Of a stretch of 64,000 bases of DNA, positions 37,816 through 47,460 are shown piece after piece. The stretch's first letter is position 1; each line of letters opens with the position of its first letter. Position numbers and translations under genes: made by a program. The stretch comes from Selaginella moellendorffii. Its lineage: Eukaryota; Streptophyta; Lycopodiopsida; Selaginellales; Selaginellaceae. The notes beneath the pieces are model-generated. The model ran no database searches and was not told the origin of the DNA. It saw only the letters and a list, made by a program, of their open reading frames with translations. The stretch lies in contig NW_003314299.1 in assembly GCF_000143415.4 (NCBI RefSeq), positions 914,063 to 978,062 on the forward strand, read 5' to 3'.

Positions 37816-38015
37816 CCCAGTTTGTAACTTCGCCGCCAACTCCGCCGCCCACTCCGCCACCCACACGCAGCCCACTTGGCGTCCCGGGAGATTTCAGCGC
37901 CACTCTCCAACTATAAGTGGCAGAGTAGCCTTGCTGCTACGATCCGCTGCACACACAGTGCACATTCGCTAGCGAGTCCGGCCTCGATTGTCACGCCTCC
38001 ATTCGGCTTCAAATG

Positions 38016-38254
38016 GTAAGTCTTTTAGGCCAAGTAGAAAATGGCATGAGGCCACATGCCATTCAGTAGCAACATTGGCATGCACCGATTGGGCTCTCGA
38101 GTGCAGTCCGGTTACAGATGGCATGTAGCCTCACGCCATCTTAGGATGCAGCCTCAAGACATCTGATGCAGTGGTGAATGGCGTGTGGCCTCACGTTATT
38201 TCCAGCTGCTAGCTTTTCATCTGTCAGCTCTAATTGTTGTGCATTTCTGAACAG
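38016..38254 (+). other. First intron of the accessory gene, with three palindromes
   Basis: The GTAAGT donor directly after the ATG and the TGAACAG acceptor join ATG to GCGAGGAATTGC, keeping frame. Palindromes lie at 38041-38062, 38118-38139 and 38178-38199. At 239 nt it is four to five times longer than the other introns of the gene. Confidence 0.6.
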
Positions 38255-39433
38255 GCGAGGAATTGCGTTCTTCTTCCAGCCACTGTCAATGTGGATGCAG
38301 AGAAGGGGGAGGAGCTCACCAGTTGGACTTTCGGGATGGAAGGCGAGGATCTGATGCTGTACAACATAGATGGTGGGAGAAAAGAATGCATGGGGATCCT
38401 CATCCAAGTGACAGACACTCCATGCAGTTCCATGCAAGAATATGGACTGGCACTTGTGGTAGAGACAGCATCCACCTTCAAGATCCACCTTGCACATCCT
38501 AGCGGCTTCCCGGAGGGGGGCAGCGGCTATGAGGAATTCCTAGAGGGAGCTAGGGAGAGGTTGTCCAGGAGGCCCACAATTTCAAAGACGCTGCGGGTCT
38601 ATAAAAATCACATGGAATCCACGGACCTCACCTATGGCGATGTTCAAAAACTATATTCCAACATTGAGCCGTTGAGAGTGCCTCCAGTTCGCGAAGCGAA
38701 GGGGAAGGGGGTCGATCTGGAAACTACCCCAAAGCAGAAAACGGTGGTCAAGCTCAAGCCGACGTCCGACTCTCCTGCTCCAAAAAAGAAGCTACTCGGT
38801 GATGCCATTGCCTCGGGTTCGAATACTACACCCACCAAAAAGAAGAGCCGCAAAGAGCAGAAAGAGCAAGAAGAGGCAGCAAAAATCGTCGCAGATAATA
38901 GTACTTGTTAATATTCCAACAAAGTATATACAATCAACGTGAGTCGTATCGACATCCAAAGCAAATACAACCACAGGCTAGTATCTGATGAGTGGGTGGA
39001 GAAACTGAAGCAGAAGATGCTGGCAAGTCCAGTAACACCCGACATCGCAGACATGATCCCCTACTACTGAACAATGAAGGGCAAGACGAGGTTTCCAGAC
39101 TTGATCAATAGGAAGGTGTTGGACGATCAGAACATCCGGTTCTATGCCGTCTCCGGGCAGCATTCTAGCTTGGCGATGCAACAGATAGTTGTGGATATTA
39201 TGGTGGGCGAGGAGGTGAAGAAAGTCTTCAAGACAAGAGTTGTCCACATGATAAAAGGCAACTCGCCCCTCAGATCTATCATATACATCTCCCACGCGCA
39301 GAATGTCAAGCAAGAAACGTGCTACAAATCGGGTCTGCATGAGACATTGGCACGAACAAGGAAGCTCTGGGTTCAACTGAAGAAGCCACAAAAACCAGGA
39401 CAAGGACGTGCACTAGCAACTAGCGCCTGGCAG

Positions 39434-39487
39434 GTAAGCCTCGTTGCATGTGGCATAGCATGTGGCCTCATGCCATTTCCATTGCAG
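39434..39487 (+). other. 54-nt intron built around one palindrome
   Basis: Donor GTAAGC, acceptor CATTGCAG. The palindrome fills 39455-39476. The frame is also open through it, so the translated intron reads as CGLMPF-type sequence. Sister introns with a palindrome just before a TTGCAG acceptor are 41077-41125 and 41270-41316; 40949-41004 also contains one. Confidence 0.75.
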
Positions 39488-42400
39488 GAATTCTCGAGTC
39501 TTCTCTCGAAAACACTGGGGGTCAATGACACACTCAGCATCCATAACATTCTACTCGCGACAAAAGTTGTTTTTGACAAATGGGTAGATGTGCTGAGGAG
39601 GTACCATGACGGGGAGTTGCTAAACTCAATGGGTGTGGAGGACGGCCGGAAGCCCAATGATTTGAAGCTCAATGCCTTGCGTTTCTCGCGGTCTCTAGAC
39701 GACGACGACCTTCTGACAGTGGCTAATGCTCTTCTACGTGGTGAGGTAGTCTTCAACAAGACCAAAATGACTCCTGGCCATATTGTGACATACAAGGACT
39801 TGTGCACGACTCTGAGAGCTCGTGCGCTATTGAAGGATTGGATCTTCGAGCAAGTGGCCGTGGAGAGGGTGAGCATCGACACCACGCAAGAGATGATGGA
39901 AGAGCTGGACTTGTCAAATGAAGACATCGACGAGTACGTGAAGGGGGCCCCCAAGTTCATCGATCTGCTGCGGGATGCCACGAAAAGTAAAGCTGAGAAG
40001 TTGGATCAGTATCCAAATTTCATTAAGAGGGATGTCGACCGCCGGCTTCAGAAACAGCTCGACCCCGCAGTAGAGGCCTATCGAGAACCTTACCGGGTAT
40101 ACGTGAATTCGGATGAGGATCAAAGGTGGAGGAGCATCGTTTCCCGCGGAGATGAGCAGGTCAAAAACATCTTTTGTGTGATGGACTCCACAAACAAGGA
40201 GATCACTCATGCAGACGAAGTCAGCTCCATCATTGACTTAATGGTGGGACTTGCGGAGGTGGAATCTTCAGTCCACTATATGATCTACGACTCCGAATCC
40301 TATCACAAGTTCTGGAAGGCCTTGAACGAGGTGATGGCTCAGTTGAAAGGCAAGGAGATGCGGGAGATCCATGGGATAATGGCTAAGAAGAAGATACCGA
40401 CGAATGTCCGCATCTTCACACTCGCCCTTGTTATTGGTCCTGTAGCAGAGTGGGACTGGAGTGACTTCCCAGCTTCGTTCGACAAGGCCGATCGAATTGA
40501 TCTGAGGGAGGTCAATTTACCCGTGCCTGAGGAACTGAAGACGGCTATGGAGCTTTCGAATCCAGAGAAAGCTCTAGGTGCAGCATGGGAAATGCTCAGC
40601 TGGGTCTTCAACACAATAGCGGGTGGGTCACCTGCTTCCGACTCCAAGGGCAAATGCGTTGTTGAGTACAATTGCGACGGACTATTCTTTCGAGCCGCAC
40701 TACTCAAGGGTGTCCCGTGTGTTGCGGTGACAAACTCCATTGAAGAGGTGACTTCAATGGAGCATATAATTACAGTTGCCAAAGAAAAACAGTATCTTCT
40801 CTGCGAACCTGGTGAGTACGCACTTTAAGTTTAAATGTTATCTCACAAGCTCTATATGCAGGAGTGTGGCCACCCCCAGATGCTGAAACGGCGTTAATAG
40901 CTACTGTTGAAGATACCCATGTTGGGCCGAGCTCACAATCTGCACAAGGTAAGGTCACGTGAGGCCTCACGCCATTTTGATTATAGATCGTTGTGAATAT
41001 TCAGACACGAGGACTGAAAAGCGCACTGGTGGCGCGTCGAAGAAGGACAAATAGACAAGCAATAGGAAAAAAGGAGGTACAAATTATATTTGCAATGGCG
41101 TGTGGTCTCATGCCATTCTTTGCAGGAGACACTTCTTCAAAGGCAAAACAGGCAAGCACCAGCCAAGCTCAAACTGACAGTGGTCATAAAAAGCGAAAGC
41201 ACGTTGGACAGTCGTCGGGATCAGAGGCGTTTGATTCGAAAAGGAAGAAGGGCAACGAAAAGATGAGAGGTAATGCCTCGCGGTTATGGCGTGTGTGCTC
41301 ATGCCATTCATTGCAGATCAAGGGCTGAGTGAAAGCAGCCAGTCACCACCTCCTGACTCAGATTCCTATGGCGGACTCCCCTTCCCCAATCTCAATGGAG
41401 AGGTACAATGGATAAGGGATGCTTTTCAAGTTAGGGCCACGTTTTTCTCATCTCGTCGTCTTCGAAGGGTGCAAGAACGTGCAGAAACCATGTTAAGACA
41501 GTCGGGTGAGGATACGGTCCTAGGTCACGCACTAAAACAGGCTATGGATGTCTTGTATTTTGAGATGGAGACTCAGCCAGATGATTTTCCCAAGATGGTC
41601 CTGGAAGAACAAGCCATCCAGCCTGAGCAGCCTATGGAAGAAATGCAGGAGAGGGATGAGGAGCCAGAGAAAGATAATGAGCAAGAAGAGCAGAAGGACG
41701 AAGAGGAGGACGAAGAAGAGGAGGACGAAGAGGACTTGGATGGTCCTCACAATGGTGACAATCACAATAACGACGACGACGATGATGACGACGATGGCCA
41801 GCCTGAGGTGGCCAAAGAGCAGCGGAGGAAGGTCATACAAGACAAACCATCAAGTAAATAATAGTACATCCATTCCTAACCTTTTACCATTTCTAACATT
41901 GTCCATGTAGGTCGCAGAGCAAATGGTAAGTAGAGATTATTCAGTTGAATTAAGATACAAACTCTAGCCTTTAGTGTCGAGGAAGGATAGTGCCAAGCAA
42001 GGGTCGAAACGTATGTCCAATCCTTCAGAATCAGCAGTGCGCCCAAGTGATATCGGTCCTAGTTCCTCAATAGCAGTTGATGGTAAATACAGTATAGTCG
42101 ATTCAATGTGCTAATGAGTTTGTTTTTAGTAGCCAGTAGGGAGGATACCATCTCAATCGAAGGGAAATATTTGGACATGCATATGGATCCGCCAGTGGAC
42201 TCTACTTGCCTGCAAGAGTCATCAGAGCTGGTGGAGGCTACTATCCATATCAACGCCAAGCAAGCTGACCACGCTCCACTTGATGCTGCCCATACCACTG
42301 AGTCAATCTTGTCCACGTATCCAACTGACGGTGACCAGGCGCCATTGGACCCACATGAGGCCGCCCCAGCCGCCAAGCCGGTCGAATCCTCATTTCCAAC

Positions 42401-44045
42401 GGACTCAACGTGTGCCCAATCGTCTGACTACGCGCCGTTGGAACCTCCCTACACCGCCCCTGCTGCCTGTTCGGTCATGTCCACTTTGCCAACGGAGGCA
42501 CCAGCTGAAATGGCATGTGATCACACACCATCGGAACCACCCCATGCCACTATTGAGCCAGTTGTACCAGAGTCTACAGCTGACATGGCATGTGCCCACA
42601 CGCCATCGGATGCGATTGACCCCACATTGCAGAGGAGAGTATTTCCGCCCTTCACGTTTCCTCGACCAAAACCCTCTCAACGACCATCGGGAGCACCATT
42701 CGCTAATATTGTAGATGGTAAAATTGACTTGTACCATTTTTTATGCTAACGCATTTCATTTCAGAGTCACGGCGAAGGTACTGTATCGTTTTTTATCTGA
42801 ACGGTGTCTTTTTCTCCCATGAGCGTGGCTCGTCCTCGAATGTCACTGCACCCTCCAAAGCCTGCGGTCGCAAGTTGGTCAAAAGAGACAGATTCACATT
42901 AATCACACAGGAGAAACTGCGGGATCTAATAATGACCATACGACACTTAAAACAGAAGGCCGGGTTCAATTTGCAATTGGGAGTTTGGACATCCATGATG
43001 CGCCACAATGCATTAACGTTGCTACAGATGATGCACGATCAGACGCGAGTAATATTACCATTTGACTTTCTCCTAACGCAGGAGGATTGCTTGACTATGG
43101 TCCATGTGAGGGGTAGCAAGCCCATCTTTGTCAAGCCAGAGGCTGTAGTGATGAACCGGACTGCTAGGTCAAGTGAAATCCTCATCATCAATGACTCGCC
43201 GATTAAAACTGCAGCGAACACGCACACATATGCAGTGCACCCCATCTCTTGCAGTATGGAAACTAGGGAGAAGAAACTGTATGTTCTGGGGGACCTTGCA
43301 AAACAGCTTGGAGCGATGGTGATAGAGAACCGGCCAGTCCAGGAGGTGGCTGCAGAAATCAACCAAATGGCAGATGGAACGGTATATTAGAAGCCATTTG
43401 ATCGGACAGACACCAGTCATCATTTATGGCATGTATATTGTCTAGCCAAGCACTATCCACATCTCCATAATCTACTCAACCGGATGGGTTCTTCGACCAC
43501 TGAACATGAGCGTGGACGTATTAGAGAAGAGATGGCATTACTATTGGGTTTAAATCCTGATAGTGTGGAGAGTGATGAAATTTCAAGATTATTGTATAGG
43601 CATTGGAGGCAAAAAATAACAGTCTGAGATGGCATGTATTTATTTAAAAATGTAACTTATTATGGCATGGGGTTCAATGCCATTGTATTAATATTAAAAG
43701 ACAATTCTTTGAGAGGATTTGCATTATACTAGAAGTGTTACAGCATGTTATTGGAAGTCTACGAAATTGTTTTATTAATAAGGGGAAAGTAAAGATTGAA
43801 TGGGGACTTGGGCTCCACCTAGACTCGGAGCAACTGAGCCAATATTAAAAGGATGGAAAGAAATTGGACGACAATGACAAGGAGAAGAGAGAGGTGAAGC
43901 AGTGGCAGGGGGAGGAGAAGTGATTGAGTAGACATTTCCTTGTTTAAAATAAAATGGCATGTGCCTCAATGCAGTTGAATTTTGTTATATTTATATACTA
44001 TATAAAGGTTTGGAAACCTTATTTTACAAGTGGGATAATGACAAT

Positions 44046-44069
44046 TCCCACTTTAACGAAATAGAGCTT
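44046..44069 (-). repeat. Right terminal inverted repeat, 24 bp
   Basis: Exact reverse complement of 31363-31386, followed by target duplication ACAT (44070-44073) and LARD-B LTR sequence. Confidence 0.9.
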
Positions 44070-44537
44070 ACATGGGATGAACACCATTGTGTTCAAGACA
44101 ATCTCTATATTCCATATATATGCCAAATGAGAAAATCTGGATACTTTCCATAAATAGCATTTAGGACCGAAATGAGATTAACACTAAGGGCATGATAGTG
44201 AGGGTGTTTGGTAAACACGGTAAGCTATCATCTAACGAATATTGAGGGACCAAGCTCAATATCGCGGGGGTTCCCAACACTAGCAAGTGCAAGTCAACAA
44301 CATGAGTTTCTCATCACCATGCCAAGTATGCTTGACTAAATGACAATGTAGGATTTCCTTCCTTAGTGCCCTTCCGGTCTAAGTGCACATATGATTACCA
44401 GTTTCTCAACTAACTTAGGCAGAGACTGATAACAGGTTCAGCAATACCGACCTCCTACCATCGTGGCAGTAAGGTAAGAGTGCCTATAAGGACTAGCCGA
44501 TAGGTAACTTTCGATACCCAAAATCACATTTGCGACA
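44070..44537 (-). repeat. LARD-B 5' LTR, part 2 (right of the DNA transposon)
   Basis: It aligns with 23415-23881 of the other LTR and ends TTTGCGACA, then CTTT, the target duplication shared with 22740-22743. Part 1 plus part 2 give 1156 bp, close to the 1138 bp of its partner. Confidence 0.9.
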
Positions 44538-44614
44538 CTTTAGATCCAATAGCAACATTCTTGCCTGACTTGCCAGAGATAAACTTGTAGAATGTGGTGT
44601 CCTCAACATCTTTA

Positions 44615-45000
44615 TTCGAAAAAGAGGACACTCCTATGATTAGCTTATTTCGATGATGCTTTCTGCCCTAAAAACCAAGTTGCTAGCATTGGAGTTTGGA
44701 TGATTGTGCTAGCAACATCAGCTAATGGAGCAAAGTACTTGGTGGCTATCAGTGCTATGAAGTTGGCTATAGATCTCAACTTTAGGTGAGTCACTTTCAT
44801 TGGAGATGCACAACTCATCATACGCCAACTTACTGGAGAACACCAAGTCCGCAAAAAGAACCTGAAAGAGCTATGGCAGCGGGTGGTCAACTTGAAGGAT
44901 GAGTTCTCTCAGGTGACTTTTCAAAATGTCCCTCGTGAAGAAAACTTTTGGGTAGACAGGTTATCACATCAAGCAATCACCATGATGCGAAAGGCAAAAG
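44615..45000 (+). pseudogene. Second-type (plant/archaeal-like) RNase H of the Tat-like element, upstream of RT
   Basis: AYFDDAFCPKNQVASIGVWM (about 44643-44705) gives the first acidic strand. It is followed by AISAMKLAID, then FIGDAQLIIRQLTGEHQVRK (about 44800-44858) and PREENFWVDRLSHQA (about 44931-44976). This is the pattern of the extra RNase H that plant Tat-lineage elements carry. Here it sits before RT, not after the usual RNase H. One TGA near 44788 interrupts it. It follows directly on the LARD-B insertion point, so its 5' linker is split. Confidence 0.7.
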
Positions 45001-46410
45001 GCACTCCTTACTCTTTGGTTTCCAAAGTTAGGGAGGAATTTAAGATAGATGAGCCCCTTGAGCCCAAGGTTTCTCCAGACTCCAGGGTTCATGCTGTTTT
45101 CCTAGGTGATGAAAGGGACCTGGTCTTTATCACCACATCGCTTGCTTCAACAAACGTAGCAAAGCTCTTGGATCTCCTTCACTGTTTCAAGGACATGTTT
45201 TCTTGGGACTACAACCAGCTTCTAGGAGTTCCCATGGACACAATTATGCATAGTATTGTGCTTTCAAAGTCAGCTAAACCAGTCCGTCAAAAGATGCGGC
45301 ATTTCAACCCGGTAGCTCACTCAGAGATGAAGTTAGAGATCGAGTGACTTCTGGCAGCCAGCTTTATTTACCCTTTGGAGAGCTCAGAGTGGGTGGCCAA
45401 CCTCATCCTTGCATGCAAGGCAAATGGAAAACTCTACCTCTGCATTGACTTTTGAGACTTGAACAAGGCAATTGCGAAAGATCACTTTCCGACTCCATTT
45501 ATCAATGCAATTGTGGATGAGATGGCTGGACACCGTTACTACTCTTTCATGGATGGCTTTTCAGGGTACAACCAGATCTTCATTCATCCCGATCATTGAG
45601 ATCTTATGCCCTTCCAGACACCTTGGGGCGTCTTCGCTTTCAACGTCCTCCTGTTTGGCTTGTGTAACGCCGATGCTACTTTTCAATGCTTTATGACCTA
45701 TACCTTTCATGACTTGATTGGAGGCACTTTGAGGGTGTATATGGATGATTTGTGCATGACCTCTGACTCCTTCGAGGACCACCTTGTGCACTTGGAGCAA
45801 ATCTTCACTCGCTGCTGACAACACAGGTTTTCATTGAACCTGGCAAACTGTAAATTCGGGGTGACTGAAGCCCGGTTGCTAGGCTTTGATGTCTCACAGG
45901 ATGGGATCAAGCCCCAGATAGCCAATACTTGGGAGATTCTGGATCGGAACCCACCAACCAACGTGAAGTAGCTTCACAACTTCCTCGGGCAAACGGGTTT
46001 CTTTCACTATTTCCTCCACAATTATGCTGCACATTCATGGCCTTTGATAGCTCTACTACAACACAACATTCCATTTGTCTGGGGTGAGTCCCAGCAACAA
46101 GCCTTTGAATCACTGAAGCAATCACTCTGCACGGCCTTGGTACTCCAACCACCAGAATGACAACTTCCTTTCGAAATTTACATCACGACGAGTATAGAAG
46201 CTTTTGGAGTATGCCTTTGCCAATGTTCATAGCCTGGCAAGCCACCACATGCAACATACTATGCCTCACATTCATTCAAGGAGACTAAGAAGAAGTACGT
46301 GGATGCGGAAAAAGAAGCAATGGCTATTGTTTACACTCTGGAGCGATTTCGTCACTTTCTTGCTCAAGCCTGTATCCATTTCCATGTCTATTTTAATGTG
46401 TTGACCTTTC
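45001..46410 (+). pseudogene. Tat-like element reverse transcriptase and gypsy RNase H
   Basis: The linker with VAKLLDLLHCFKDMFSWDY (about 45155-45215) leads into RT: WVANLILACKANGKLYLCID (about 45390-45450), SFMDGFSGYNQI (about 45545), TPWGVFAFNVLLFGLCNADA (about 45618-45678), RVYMDDLCM with an intact YMDD catalytic box (about 45735), and FLGQTGFFHYFL (about 45980). RNase H follows with AFESLKQSL and KKKYVDAEKEAMAIVYTLER (about 46285-46345). TGA codons replace Arg in the CIDFRDLNKA motif (about 45453) and elsewhere, and other stops occur. Inactive. Confidence 0.85.
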
Positions 46411-46779
46411 TTTTATAGTGACCGGTTCACAATCCCCATACTTTATTTTGGATTGTGACTATCCAAGAGTTCTAGCCAACTTATCACATGTGGCGCAAGC
46501 GTGTGATGGATCTAAGCAAGTTCCTGGTTGTGGAAGCTACTTCCTTTGTGGTCCCAGCAGCATTACAAGACATTGCAATGTACTTGGATTCTGGTCAGTT
46601 CCCAGCAAATTCCTCACTAGTGCAACAAAAGGCATTGGAGATCCAAGCACGGTGGGTGCCTTCTTGACAGACACCTTTATAGGAGGACTTCTCAGGAAGT
46701 TTTGTTGTGGTGTGTGGGTGAACATGAGGTCCTTAAGCTCCTTCATGCTTTCCACTTGTGTGCAAGGCATTTCTTAGGA

Positions 46780-47460
46780 TGGGTCACAGCACAACTCCTT
46801 TTGTGCCATGGCTACTTTTGGCTTCTGATTCACCAAGACAGCTTGGCCTATGCAAAGGCATATGAGCAATGCCAATGGTTTAAACTCCGGAGAAATGTTC
46901 CATGTCTTCCTTTCCAACTCATCACTTCTCCAAGTCCTTTTTTCCAGTAGGGACTTGACTTCGTCAGCCCAATCAACCCATTGAGCTCAAAAGGACAGTG
47001 ATACATCATCATGGCGACGGACTATTTCACAAAATGGGTTGAGGCAACCCCTCTGTGACAAGTAGATCAACAGTCTACAGCAAAGTTTATCTACAAGTAC
47101 ATTATTTGCTGATTCGGAGTTCTTGCCATTTCGATTTCCGATTGTGGCAGCAACTTCCTTGGACAGGTGATGCAGCATCTTCTCCAATGGCTGCAAGTCA
47201 AGCAAGTGAAGAGCAATAGTTATTATCCCAAGTGCAATGGCTAGGCTGAGTTCAGCAACAAGATATTGAAGACAGTCATCTCAAAGCTTGTGGAGGATCA
47301 CCCAAGGTGTTGGCACGAGCACTTGGTTATGGCTTTATGGGCCTTTCGAATGTCCTTCAAGAAATCCATCTCCATGACCCCATTCTCCCATATCTATGGG
47401 ACAGAGACTGTGCTTCCAATGGAGATCCAGGTGCCATCACTCTCACTTTCACTTTGATAT
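46780..47460 (+). pseudogene. Tat-like element integrase
   Basis: The zinc-binding end is seen as GYFWLLIHQDSLAYAKAYEQ then CQWF (about 46810-46885). The catalytic core has IIMATDYFTKWVEATPL (about 47005-47055, first Asp), ISISDCGSNFLGQ (about 47125-47165, second Asp) and NSYYPKCNG-AEFSNK (about 47215-47265, Glu). The C-terminal part has WAFRMSFKKSISMTPFSHIYG. Stops lie exactly where the family has Arg or Gln: KG(H)RYI, IICRFGV and NGQAE. Confidence 0.85.

Larger units (their letters stand above)
35635..38012. promoter_or_regulatory. Divergent 2.4-kb spacer between the two transposon genes
   Basis: It holds the 5' regions of both genes and no gene of its own. Contents: palindromes at 35717, 35787, 35885 and 36591 and a looser one at 36515; a 30-bp tandem repeat (about 35998-36070) grading into GCCGCTCGCA-type units to 36180; a telomere-like run at 36948-36973; a CGCGCTCGCATCG-rich stretch at 37630-37810. 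It is expected to contain both promoters; no clear TATA box was chosen. Confidence 0.6.
38013..43627 (+). pseudogene. Large accessory protein with ParB-like region, of the 12.7-kb transposon
   Basis: Proposed start ATG 38013-38015, followed at once by intron 38016-38254. With further introns at 39434-39487, 40812-40861, 40949-41004, 41077-41125, 41270-41316, 41854-41910, 41926-41974, 42083-42129 and 42718-42764 (47-57 nt, all GT...AG), the frame holds to a TGA at 43625. Near residue 230-310, NVSRIDIQSKYNHR, EWVEKLKQKM and then FYAVSGQHSSLAMQQIV resemble the ParB N-terminal fold (G-x-H-[RS] box); weak, by eye. Then come a ~440-residue region of unknown fold (39488-40811), basic KKRKHV and SKRKKG stretches (nuclear-signal-like), a long Glu/Asp tail (41640-41800), a Pro/Thr-rich repeat region (42150-42700) and a conserved-looking C-terminal domain (42765-43627). 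Stops at 38909, 39068, 41052 and 43388 are the only lesions, each one C-to-T step from Gln or Arg. It could instead be two genes. Confidence 0.6.
32409..43975. repeat. Family of ~20 dispersed 22-bp palindromes confined to the transposon
   Basis: Each copy has a left half-site like ATGGCATG, a centre like (A/T)GGCC(A/T), and a right half-site like CATGCCAT. Copies start at 32409, 32569, 32715, 34057, 34114, 35717, 35787, 35885, 36591, 38041, 38118, 38178, 39455, 40954, 41095, 41286, 42510, 42585, 43662 and 43954. Looser ones are near 32198, 32219 and 36515. The length is almost always 22 bp. Many differ at the same CpG/TpG positions (ATGGCGTG, CACGCCAT). They fall in introns, spacers and one exon, on no fixed spacing. 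Confidence 0.9.
31363..44069. mobile_element. 12.7-kb TIR DNA transposon with two divergent genes and repeated palindromes
   Basis: Inserted in the LARD-B LTR, whose uninterrupted twin at 23404-23430 reads GGACATGGGATG. Here GGACAT is followed by a 24-bp terminal repeat, the mirror copy lies at 44046-44069, and ACAT is repeated outside (31359-31362 and 44070-44073). Cargo is a minus-strand candidate transposase gene (31838-35634), a 2.4-kb divergent spacer, and a plus-strand gene for a large accessory protein (38013-43627). About twenty copies of a 22-bp palindrome occur inside and none were seen outside. The transposase type and the 4-bp duplication do not match a superfamily I can name with confidence. 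Confidence 0.9.
22744..44537 (-). mobile_element. LARD-B: second non-coding LTR element, nested and itself split
   Basis: Same family as LARD-A but on the minus strand. Its 3' LTR is 22744-23881 and its 5' LTR is 30671-31362 plus 44070-44537, interrupted by a DNA transposon. The target duplication CTTT is seen at 22740-22743 and 44538-44541. Without its two nested inserts (solo LTR 24102-25954 and the 12.7-kb transposon) it is about 7.2 kb, matching LARD-A. The polypurine tract is the G-run complement at 23882-23892. No protein-coding similarity is seen. Confidence 0.85.

Noticed and set aside
41532-41840. Antisense Val/Ile-rich frame resembling a membrane protein
   Set aside because: It is the complement of the Glu/Asp-coding stretch of the accessory gene.
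1735-43627. Stop-codon recoding or a variant genetic code
   Set aside because: TAA, TAG and TGA all occur at former Gln and Arg positions and also as proper terminators; C-to-T decay explains all three without recoding.
32409-43975. CRISPR-like array
   Set aside because: The palindromes have no regular spacing or spacers, lie in introns and exons of a plant transposon, and no cas genes exist here.
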